A stretch of 64,000 nucleotides of DNA, taken from contig JAHRBC010000002.1 of NCBI GenBank assembly GCA_022702545.1, positions 6,138,001 through 6,202,000 of the forward strand, read 5' to 3'. A program made the position numbers and the translations under genes. A model generated the notes under the pieces. That model was not told where the DNA came from. It searched no databases and was given only the letters and a program-made list of their open reading frames with translations. Source of the stretch: Phycomyces nitens. Taxonomy: Eukaryota > Mucoromycota > Mucoromycetes > Mucorales > Phycomycetaceae. This document shows positions 48,394 through 58,856 of this stretch, one piece after another; positions within the stretch are counted from its first letter, which is position 1; each line of letters begins with the position of its first letter.

Positions 48394-49287
48394 ATGGTCA
48401 TCATATATATATTTTTCATAAGAACGCGACCTCTTGTTGTTTTCCTTCTTTTCCTCTTTGCATACCGTATATCCGTCTTTTATCCCAAAATGAATGTGAG
48501 CATGGGAACCGAGGCAGTCATAGTTGATGACCACGGGTTTTTCGGTCTTGTTGACGCTGATTCCTCTACCGACAGTGTCATGGGCGAATATTTTGACAGT
48601 AATATTGTGGCAAATTCCGAGGTATTGCCTAACAGGGTGCTGGCCGAAGCCACTGTTGAGTCGACCCCGGGTTGCGAAGGATCGTTTGATGGTAGCCAAG
48701 AGACCGACAAGCTAAACTGGGACATATTATTTGATTTCACTGGTTGTTCTGTTTCGGACAGCAACGAAGTGACTGTCCCTGAGACGGAGTGCTCCTCTCC
48801 TCCGGCAAAAAAGATCATCACAAGCAAAGGTACAGCTTGTGTCCCACAGCAAGTTGTGAGTGATATTAAAGGAAAATGCAAAGAAGTCCAAAGACACCAG
48901 TTCAAAGATTCCAGGCATTTTCCTTGCCAAAAACAGAGCGTCCAAGCTCCCCATCCCGTATTAATTTTTGGTGCTGGTGACGGCGAGGGTTCAAAGGATA
49001 CCTCGAACAAGCCTTCTGCTCCTACCTTTGTCTTTGGCTCTGGCATGGCTCCAAAATGTGATTTTGGGTCGTTCAATGTTCTAAAGCTCCCAGGACTGTA
49101 CGGTGTGCCCCCTCTATCAGAAATCACCTTAAAGTCAGTTGCAGTTCCTGGAAACAAGGCGCGACTGGCCAAGTCTTTCGAGGAGGTCAAGACACCTGTT
49201 GAAGCTGAACTGATAAATAAAAGCCAGGTTCCTCCTAGACCTTCCATGCTGAGCCTTCTCACAAACCCTCCAAGGAAAAAGCTCTAA
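48394..49287 (+). CDS. Intronless hypothetical protein
   Basis: A single open frame of 297 codons. The first ATG (48394) would add a hydrophobic start (RPLVVFLLFLFAYRISVF); a second ATG at 48490 (MNVSMGTEAVIVDD) gives 265 aa and is my preference because acidic, soluble-looking sequence begins there. It contains two FG-type pieces (LIFGAGDGEG and FVFGSGMAPK) and a basic end (NPPRKKL). I recognise no domain. Its base composition is clearly richer in G+C than the flanks, and it stands alone in gene-poor DNA with no introns. That suggests a recent retroposed or transposon-linked gene (inference). Confidence 0.6.
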   Translation: MVIIYIFFIRTRPLVVFLLFLFAYRISVFYPKMNVSMGTEAVIVDDHGFFGLVDADSSTDSVMGEYFDSNIVANSEVLPNRVLAEATVESTPGCEGSFDGSQETDKLNWDILFDFTGCSVSDSNEVTVPETECSSPPAKKIITSKGTACVPQQVVSDIKGKCKEVQRHQFKDSRHFPCQKQSVQAPHPVLIFGAGDGEGSKDTSNKPSAPTFVFGSGMAPKCDFGSFNVLKLPGLYGVPPLSEITLKSVAVPGNKARLAKSFEEVKTPVEAELINKSQVPPRPSMLSLLTNPPRKKL

Positions 49288-52200
49288 TATAGCAACGGAG
49301 GAACTCTCTTTACATTTAGTCCCAATTGCCTGCAGGTTCAAAGGTCCGGTTCATCTATCTTGTTGATATTCACACCATGTTCCGTCTGTGTGCTCGGTTC
49401 CGAGTCCTTATCTTGGATTGTGATGATTCAAGCTCTCTAGATTATCTGTTTCGATGGAAATCATTAAAGTATCTACATGTTTCTGGATCTTTAGTATAAT
49501 TTCAATATTAAAGGGAAAAAAACCAGTAGACGTGGAGTTGTCTACACCGGTGTATTAGGAGGTACTGACCTGAGTTGTGGTATGGATTCTTGGATTTTCT
49601 CAAAAGTAAGGATTGTTTGGTTTTATTTGATTGGATATTTCGCATTGACTTTTTAATGACTAGGCTTATTTATAGTTGACCATGTTCGTAGGGTCTTTGA
49701 CAAGTTTCTCCCCCCATGTTCTTGGTCACGGCCTTGGGTTTACGATTCTATTATGGTGCAAACCACTCGGTTTTCTATTTTTACGGTCTGGGCTCTTTGG
49801 GTCTCTGGTTTAGGCTACCTGGGCCTTGGTTTTTGGATGGCTGGGCGCATTGCTTGGTTGTTTGGGTCTGAGGTTTCCGTAACCTATACTTCTGGCCACG
49901 GGAGTCTGGGCTGTAGATATTCTCGGGTTTGTCTTTCAAAGGCATTGGTTGGACTGGATTTGGCTTATATCAGCATCAACGTATGATGTAATGAAGGATC
50001 ATGGATGGTAATTCCTCTGATATTTGCTGGGCATGCTTATATGTACTGAATGGATCCTTTTTCCTGACTGGCTCTGGCGAGCTTTCGGGTTGGGATTTTT
50101 CTTCCTTGTGTGGATTGGCTCGTTTGAACTTTATTTGGTTAAGAGATCCCGTCTGCACATAGAAAAAACAGGTTTTTAAGGTGTTTTATAAGAGGAAGAT
50201 ATCTCTTCTTAGCAGATTGTATGATCAGTCAGTCAAAAGTGTACAACTAGATGGCTTTCTGGGCAACACACAGTCGTCTGAGATTGCAAAAACTTGGACT
50301 GTGCTTAAGCAACGTACGAGTAGGCTGTCTCTGAAAGCAAACAAAAGCAAGTACAAATCTACAATTTGTATTGCTCATTGGTAGTAAAAGTACAAGTCGT
50401 TTCTTTTCAAGAGTGTTTTCCACATTTGTTGCTTGAATTCAAGCTTACCACTACAGGGTACATTCAAGCTGATCTGGATTGTCGCACAAAATCTGATGAG
50501 CCGGATCGAACAGAAGACATTTGCAAATGTAGTCAAGAGAAGATTATGTATAGTAATTGCAAGAATATGCACACACTAAAAGACATTTTCTAACCAGGAT
50601 AAAGTGTGTATATTTGCATCTGCCAATGAGAAGCAATTTTCAATTATATGGCCCTGAGAGTACATTGTATATTCCCGAGTTCAAACAACAAGACAGACCT
50701 GGGCAAACACTACAAGTGTACGTCGATTTTCCAAACAAGCCTGTCTCTCGGGGCCATTCTTTATCACAAAGATAGCCTACCCAAGAATTCAGTACGAGTA
50801 CAAACCCCATATCAGTATGCTCGGATAGGGCCAGTCCATAAAGATACCGAATCCATACTGGTCCCAAATGGATATAATTCCTACCTTTCCTGTCCTACAA
50901 GATTCTGGCTATGGAGATGACAGCAACAGGAATCAATAAGTCATGCAAGCCTCTACAACGCAGAAGCACAGCAATACAGGCCAATTTCACAAACCAATGA
51001 TATAAATCAGCGATGAAAATCAATGCCATAAATCAATGCCATAAATCGATAATACAAATCAGAATCACCAGCCAAAAACAAAAAAAGCCAAAACGAAACA
51101 TTCAAGTCACATAGAGCTCCCACTCCTTTGCCAGTCTGTCCAGGTATGACTTTGTTGTCTTCAAAAGTATTCAAACAAAAGTCAAATCGGAATCAAACAG
51201 AGAATTCCAAGACCAAGCAAAAAGCCAGTACTTATACAACAACAAGAAGCAATGCTAATTAATAGAAATTCCAATAAATAAGACTACAAAATGGAAATGA
51301 CAAAAATCATTCCGCCGACTTTAATCGGGTCTTTCTTTTGCTAGGTAATATAATCGTAAATAAATGTTTGCTAAAGACACGGATACCATTGAATCAATAA
51401 CAAATGTCATGCAAAAGAAAATGAACCTAGGTGTTGGTATATTGTTTTAAAAAAAATCGGAATTTTAAGAAATGTTCCATCCCAGAATCTACCCCCATCG
51501 TAAATGGTAAACGTACTGCTCATTTCTCAGTCCAAGATCCCAATTAATATCGGTATGCACTATATGTGTATTGCTCCTGCTAGCTCTAAAGTACCTCGAG
51601 TGCTAATAAATACATGGTTATCTGAGATGGAGTATCAGCTGTTAGCAAGTATGACTTTTTTAATACTCTGAGCGTATCCATGCAAGATGTCCTAAACTCT
51701 GTCAATTCATTGGTTAATAATATCTCATTTATTTAGCAGAGAGTTTTGAACAGGATGTTCTTATAATTCCCGGACATTATAATCAGAATTACAATCATAA
51801 TTTATATCAGCCGAGTACATACATGGAAACACACAAGAGCCCCAAGGCACACAATCGATATGAAATCAGTTCGAACCAACTCTATAAGTTTGCAGCCTTT
51901 TTATTGTGGGCTATGCAAATTGTAGTTTAGACACAATCCTTGCTTTTTTTTCTTTTTCTTTTTTTTTCCGGGGGTCATTCCAAACCGTAACATATTTTAT
52001 CTAGTCAATGTAATTTTTTTCCCGACCCATCATCAGATCCTCTATATAACATTCTCATTTCTTATGGGCCGTGATATTCTCACTCCAAAAAACAAACAAA
52101 TAAACTCTTGTTTCAAAAAGGCTTGGCAGCTCAGTTCATAAACAGTTTCATGTAAATGTCCTTGGATTGGAAAGCATCAATAAAGATAATAAGCCAGACT

Positions 52201-54570
52201 ACTCAATAGGCCCTACACTTTATTCTGGATTATTGGCACCCTCACAGTCTTTGCATAAAGAAAGGGTCGATTATGCCACCAATGGATATTGGTTATTGAA
52301 AGACTTTTTTTTAATTGTACCTTGTATTAAACTGTTTTGCAAGATATGCTGTCAATACTCTCCCTCTATTAGAGCTGGAGTTTATACAAGGAAGGTTACA
52401 TTTAGTCCAAAAAATTAAATTAAAGCCTATCTGAACCCCCCCCCCCATTATCTATTGATTTTTTTTATATAATAGTACAGATTCCATGCTTACCTTGGTT
52501 TTGCAAAAAAAAAGTTTATTATAAAGACGCGAGACCAGACAGTAGATAGTGTTTAATTTTACTCTTTAGATCTAGTAAAGGCTTTCGAAATAAAGAGATT
52601 GCGGGGAAGTTGTAATGACGTCAAGAATACCAGAAGATGAGATGATTTCAACAATTGTTATCCACCATACGTTTTAAAACAATATACTGCTGATTAGTCT
52701 ATACGAATGGGAAAAAAAAAGTCGTTGGATCTAGATATTCAATAGAATCAATAGTGGTCGATTATTACGACAAGAGTGTCGACCAAACCACTCGTCGTCT
52801 TTTTTGCTGTTGTTGTTGTTGAGAAAACAATTTATGAAAATAATATAAAAGGGTGATTCAGTAAAATAGCCAAATTTGGGACATCTTGTCGTACAAAAGA
52901 TAGCGACAATGTATTTGGAATAGGGTAAGAAGAGGGTTTACATGTGGACTTGTAGATTTCATTGATTATCTTTCTTTTTTTGAAAGAAAAAAAAAGGAGA
53001 ATGACATCGAACACTATGTTATTTCATCCCCAATATGAGGCAAGAGTCTTTTTAGCAGAAACCGACATCCAAGCCAATAGTAAACCCAGGCATGTGAATA
53101 CGGATAATGGCTGCCGTAATACCGGCTTTAGCTCAATTGATCAAAAGCTGTAATAAAAAACATACTCGTAACTGGTCCAAGCCAATCGTAAAATAAAAAG
53201 TGTGTACTGGAAGAAGTATTTGATGTAACACTTGGCATAGATTGTGTTTACCCGAGGTATTGTGAGTCATGATGGGATATTGTATATATATAAGAAAAAG
53301 AAAAAAGAAAATCGCAATAACAGGCGCGTATTCTCCAAGAACCTCTGCATTCTACAGAATGGAAGTAATGGTCCACTTGCACCAAAATCATCAATAATAA
53401 TTGTAATCGAATAGAATCCATGTTACCACGACCACAAAGGGTTAGGTTTATCAAAATGACTAAAGTAGAGTCTCAGGTAGAATGACGGCAGATAAAGTGT
53501 GTTCTAGTACATGCACAATAAAGTAAATCAACTTCTTTGATCCTTTGTGGTCTTGTATTTTGAGAGCAAGTATGAGATTACTGCGAATCCATTATTCCTG
53601 TCTATATCCAGCTGTCTGTTTCTAGCCTAGATATTACAAAAAGAGTAAATGCCCTTTTATGGTAAAATGCATGACTGCTTTATTCGACAATAGCAGTCAC
53701 TGGTGTTTTTCAGGTACACCAATACTTTGTCATGGAGACCAATGGCGTCGATACACAATGTATCTCATGTTGTTCTTTTGTTTTAACAACAGATCACCTT
53801 TGAAACATAAACATCTTTGAAATTGCTTTATCTTATTGGTAACCCATGATGTCATTAAAGCAAAACAATCATTGTCTCCAATTGACAATTGGGTGCACGG
53901 CCACTTGAACTGTGCAAAGGCATTACATTATTCGAGCTGTAATTCTCCTAATTAAAAAAATAAAATAAAAAAAAAATTACCAGAATTTCAAACAATTCTA
54001 GTCCAAATACCTGGGATTTGATGGTATACTTTTATAAAATCCTATTATAAAATCTAAAAAAAATAACATGTGTTATTTTTGCCTTTACGATCCTATTGAG
54101 TGGTATAATTTGCGCTGGGTCAATTAGGGACAAAAGGGACTTTATTACGTAAAATGGAGTATTTTACTATCCTCCAGTTCTCCAGAGGTTACTTTGTCGG
54201 TATAAATCTTGTAAATAAAGGACATGCTGGAAATCTGCTGGTATTACAAGGGCCATGATAGATTCTGGACACACGCACGCACACACATACATACATACAT
54301 ATCCTAGCCTGTACTACACTTGAACAAATAGGCAAACATGTAACTATAGAGTTGTACGCCATGTAATGCATGTCAAACTGTGGCTAGTATGATACATAGC
54401 AAATATTGGCCTTTGGGTTAAGAGAGACGATGGTCTTTGTAAAGCCTTTCATATACAATCAGAACAGACAAGCCACAATCTCGGATAATATTTTTATAGA
54501 ACCTATTGAATTAAACTGCATCTGAAACTACATGATTTAAGAGTTAAACCTATTCATGATTATGATGATG
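49288..54570. other. Gene-poor block with coding-like scraps
   Basis: 5.3 kb without a complete gene. On the minus strand, 49976-50150 reads like a last exon after a TGTGCAG acceptor (KEEKSQPESSPEPVRKKDPF, ending LHYIIR and a stop), with no partner exon found. A plus frame at 50181-50384 (SVKSVQLDGFLGNTQSSEI) is similarly isolated. Short repeats of CAATGCCATAAAT lie near 51020-51050, a C run at about 52437-52445, and a TTG repeat at 52808. Confidence 0.4.
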
Positions 54571-54717
54571 TCAAATTTGTTTTGAGACTAATGACAAGGC
54601 TCTCTTGGTCGTGCAAGGTTGCATGTGTCCCACATATTCCCGTATTATACTGATTAGACCCTCCGGATCCAGGGGCGGGTTAATCGCCGAAAACAAATCC
54701 ATCGTTTTGCTCTCCAT
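54571..54717 (-). CDS. Small hypothetical ORF (48 aa)
   Basis: An ATG frame starting MESKTMDLFSAINPPLDP and ending RALSLVSKQI. Its composition is protein-like (PEGLISIIREYVGHMQ), but it is short and has no recognised family. It could be a last exon or remnant of the broken gene just upstream at 54854-55071. Confidence 0.3.
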   Translation of the reverse strand: MESKTMDLFSAINPPLDPEGLISIIREYVGHMQPCTTKRALSLVSKQI

Positions 54718-54853
54718 CTTTACCAATAAGAATCTCAATTGCCCACCCCCCTGCCCTGCCCCACACACCCAACCTCATGGACATTACAGTATCCTCACCA
54801 TAGCCTTCTCCACATTTATCTCCACATTCTTAATTATAAACCAAAGAAGCTAA

Positions 54854-55071
54854 TTATTGGAATTGCGTCAAAAGCTCCAATTCTGCCTCCAATTCTTTGA
54901 TCAATTTTACCCGCTCAACTGTTTTTCAAATCATCTTGTACAAAACTGCTCTGATATCTCTCGTCGGATTGCAGAAAGTGTGTACAAATGCTTAGGCTCT
55001 CTGCCTACAAAACGATTGAGGGCCCGATGTAAGCCAGAATATACTAGCTGTCGATCCAGTCCAGAATAGGC
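54854..55071 (-). pseudogene. Frameshifted small protein, LYR-like look
   Basis: On the minus strand, AYSGLDRQLVYSGLHRAL leads to LYTLSAIRREISEQF. The sequence then shifts frame twice (VQDDLKNS, then ERVKLIKELEAELELLTQFQ and a stop at 54854). The SGLDRQ..L..LHRAL start loosely recalls mitochondrial LYR-motif assembly factors, but the LYR triplet itself is absent and no in-frame ATG precedes it. Read as a decayed gene; the family is a guess. Confidence 0.3.
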
Positions 55072-55657
55072 ATAGGTTTTATTTTTTCCTTAAAAAAATA
55101 AAAAATAAAAAAGGGGGAAGTTTGGCTGTTTGATAAATGGTTATAATAATGAGAATATTAGTATTTTTGTTGTTGTTGTTGTTGTTGTTATTACGGATAT
55201 TAATAAGAAGGAATAAAAAAATATATATGTATGCAGAAAATCACACAGAATCATACAGAATCACACAGAATACAGAATTGATAAATTATTGATAAATTAT
55301 ATAATTTCCTACCAAGTAACTGTTCATAATTTATTTATTTTTCATGTGCGATCCCAGGGGAACTCAATCTTGTACTAGACAATAAGCTCGGCGCTAATAA
55401 GCTGTTGTTTGACAAGTGTAATCCACTCAGTACAATACGAAAAATTTTTCCAATATAAAAAAAAATAAAGTCAATAGTAATAATAATATGAAGGCAGCAG
55501 AGTCTGTGTGATATAGAATAAATGTTGTTTATTTATCGTTATAAAGAATAAATAAAGTGAAATAAAAATTATGGAATAGGAATATATATATGTACAAAAG
55601 AAAGAAAGAAAAAAGAGGCAAGTTATTCTATTATCTATCAAAACATCTTCTTTTTTT
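55072..55657. other. Intergenic
   Basis: About 590 bp with A and TTG repeats (TTG near 55170-55190), three ATCACACAGAA-type repeats near 55239-55272, and the 3' UTR of the transporter. No gene is seen. Confidence 0.6.
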
Positions 55658-57382
55658 CTACTTGAAGTTGGGACCCTTTTCTTCATTATCGTCGCCCTTT
55701 GTGTATTCTTCTTTAATCTGTCCCGCTGCTGAATTGGGGTTGGGCTTCTCTGCCTTTGGATGCACGACAGAGAAAGAGCTTGGAATACGGCGAGATCCAG
55801 GGCGGCTACCAAAGCTGTACATGCGAGAGGAGTGAGGACGCTGTGCCAGAGATTCGGCATCGCGCTTGGAGTCATAGGCAGAGACAGAGCCAATGTGAGA
55901 CAGGGATTTGGCATCGTCCTGGACTTCCTCTGAAGAGAACAAGACTTCGATTTCTTCGAGAGACTTTCCCTTTGTTTCGGGGTACCAGAGGAAGATGGGG
56001 ATCAAGAAGATAACATTGAGGATACCAAACAGCAAAAATGTCCAGTATTTTGCGTGCTCGAAAAGAACGGGGGCAATCATGGCAACAACAAAGTTACCGA
56101 GCCAGTTGGCGGCAGTGGACATTGAGTTACCCTTTGCACGGAGACCGGTTGTAAAGATCTCTGAAGGATACAGCCAGGCAAGACCAAGCCATGCGGCACC
56201 AAAGATAAAGTTGTAGATCATTACAAAGGCAATCACACCAGGGGAGGCATTGGTGTTTCCGTTCTCGACCATGTACTGGCAGCCACCGACGATCAAAAGG
56301 GTTGCTGCTTGGCCAATGAGACCAAAGTACATGAGTTTACGCCGACCAAGACGATCGATGGTGTAAATGGGAGTGCAGGCGCCAAGGAAGTAGACAATGC
56401 CATCGATACCGGTCATCAACATGGCCATTTCTGGGGTCATGCCTGCCTGGATAAATACATCTGTGAGGTAGTAACTGATGACATTGATGCCACCAAACTG
56501 CTGGATCAACTGGCCACCCATGCCGAGCAGGACACGATAACGGTTGTTCAATCTGCCCTTCTGGAAGAGTTCCTTGTATGATGAGACACCTTCACGACGT
56601 TCGAGTTCGATACCGTCACGGATTTCCTCCCATTCGGCAATACAACGAGGATGGCTAATGTCTTCGTCTGTCCAGAGACGAGCAAGGACTACCTTGCACT
56701 CTTCTTCGTATCCATGAGACTGGAGCCATCTAGGGGACTCTGGGAGGACAAAGGAGGCAATGCCAAGGATAATGGCAAAGAACATTTGAAAGGCAAGAGG
56801 GAAGCGCCAGGCTACCTCTCCGTCTACAAAGAATAGACCGTACTCGAGCCAGTAGGCAATGGCGACACCGACAGCCAAAAGAGATGCTTCGAATGCGACG
56901 TGAGTTCCGCGAGACTTTGGGGGCGATAGTTCGGCTTGGTAGACAGGAATGGTTGCTGTGTTCATACCGTTTCCAACACCTGTGACTATGCGAGCAACGA
57001 TCATCATACCAGAGTTGACTGCAGCAGTCTGCAAGACAGCACCAATAACAAGGATAAGACATCCGAGACGGATGGTTTTGCGGCGGCCAAGCCAGTCGCC
57101 GATTCTTCCTGTCGAAAGTGCGCCAGCCATACAGCCGATTTCGTAGAGAGAAACAATGGCACCCATCAGAGCTGAATCAGGATTGCCCATGGTTTCTTTA
57201 AAGAGTTCGTTTGATACTACACCGGACATGACACCCTAGAGATAATGTTAGAAAACATGAAAGGTAATGATATTATTATTATTTTATAAAAAACATACTT
57301 GATCGTAACCAAAGAGCAAGAATCCAATGGCAGCCAACAGTGTCGATGCTGCAAACAAGGCTTTTCCTTTAAGTCTGGGCAT
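55658..57382 (-). CDS. MFS sugar transporter
   Basis: Two exons (minus order 57382-57299, 57235-55658) encode 553 aa. The first exon ends inside TM1 at GFLLFGYDQ, and the second opens GVMSGVV, the classic sugar-porter GYDQGVMSG junction. Other family marks: GRIGDWLGRRKTI, VPESPRWL-type VLPESPRWLQSHG, QQFGGINVISYYLTDVF, DRLGRRKLM and PETKGKSLEE. About 12 membrane spans can be counted. This is a proton-coupled hexose or polyol transporter of the plasma membrane. The cytoplasmic tail after the last span (about 90 residues) is serine-rich with basic patches, fit for phosphorylation or ubiquitin control. Substrate cannot be set from sequence. The exon codon usage is richer in G+C than the flanks, consistent with strong expression. 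Confidence 0.94.
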
Positions 57383-58856
57383 AATTGTAAAAATATATTT
57401 GTGTGTATTGGGGGAATTGGATCAATCAGATAATAGTAATAGTAATAGTAATAAAAGCAATTGAGGTTTGTGAATCGAGAATAGCGGAAAGAAGATATAA
57501 GTTTATACAAGGCAGATCGAAACGCTTCTTTATATACAAGGAAATCTGCCTTAATCCAAGACATTTTGACTTATAAATATGTATGAATGTGATGTCAGTT
57601 AGTTCATTTTGATGTTAGTAATCTGAGCGGGAAAAAATGGAATCAATTGGGGGGGAGAATATATGTGTATATAAAAAAAAAGAGGGGGGCTAAATGTACG
57701 TCATGACCCGCATCACCCAGATTATACATGTCTTTCTCAACTGAAATTACGGAGACCAAAATTATGGAGAAACAAGGCCTGGAAATTACAGTGATTTACA
57801 GAGATTTCCAATCATTGGAATTCTTATTGACAAAAGATTAACGACGAATCAGAAACCGTTGATTTTTTTTTTGGAATTTTACATTATTCAAAAATATATA
57901 TAAAATAAATTTGCATAGCAATATGCCATGATTTATTACGATTGGTGAGAGGACATGGGCAATTGGTCTTTATTGTATATCTTGTAGAGAGTATATCACA
58001 AAGGGTCCAAGAGAAAACGTCGTGCTAAAGATTGAGCTCAGAACAGAAGCCAACAAAAAAAAGGTGTGTGTATATTTGGGTTACACGGAAAACTAGAGAC
58101 AGCCATAGAAACATAAAGTGTAAAGTCAAACCACAGACAGAGCCATGAAAAGGCTATTTAGAGCACTTGGAGAGAGAGAGAAACAAGTAATCATTAGCCC
58201 CTAATTGTCATGGAGATTTTTGCGATGGTCTGTACACACTTTACACAATATTGCGCACATAATAACGCATATAAATATTCAGAGTATCACGTTCAGCCCA
58301 CCAGAGATTATCAGAGCAGAGATAACGTTTAAATATAGATTATGAGACGATGTAGAAAGTGAAGTGATCCTGTAAATAAACATGCAATCACAAATTGAAT
58401 AAACATCAGGCAGGAACATTAAATTGATATTTATTTTTGATTTTAAAATTAAAAAATAAAATAAAATAAAATAAAATAAAAAAAACGTGCGTGTCTTTTT
58501 ATATATATTTATAATACTAATAATAATCATTATGTTAATTAATCTTCTTCTATTCTTTTAAAATCACATTCAGAATTGGATAATACGGTGTTTACCAACT
58601 TTTTTTTATTGATAACTTTGTATAACATTACCATGTATGGCAATTATCTGACATCACGATTTTACTTTCAATTTAGCATATAAACGCATACACGTACAAT
58701 CATGCGGCTCGCGCTCACACATCAAATAATTATTATTATAATCATAATAATATATAGCCTTTTTTTCTGTTATCAAGGGATAGCAGCCAGACAACACACC
58801 CTACCTTTTGCTCCATAAACCTATTCAAAATTTTCACCTACCAGTTTATCAAAAAT
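57383..58856. promoter_or_regulatory. Divergent intergenic region, transporter / PFKFB
   Basis: 1.47 kb between two divergent glucose-related genes. No frame is supported. It contains a G run (57650-57656), A-rich tracts, AAAATA repeats near 58450-58480 and a TAAT-rich stretch at 58725-58755. Shared control of sugar uptake and PFK2 is possible but not shown by any clear site. Confidence 0.4.

Noticed and set aside
48480..49262. 260-codon minus-strand frame opposite the isolated ORF
   Set aside because: The plus frame is longer and its composition is more protein-like, but with no homology on either strand this choice is not certain.
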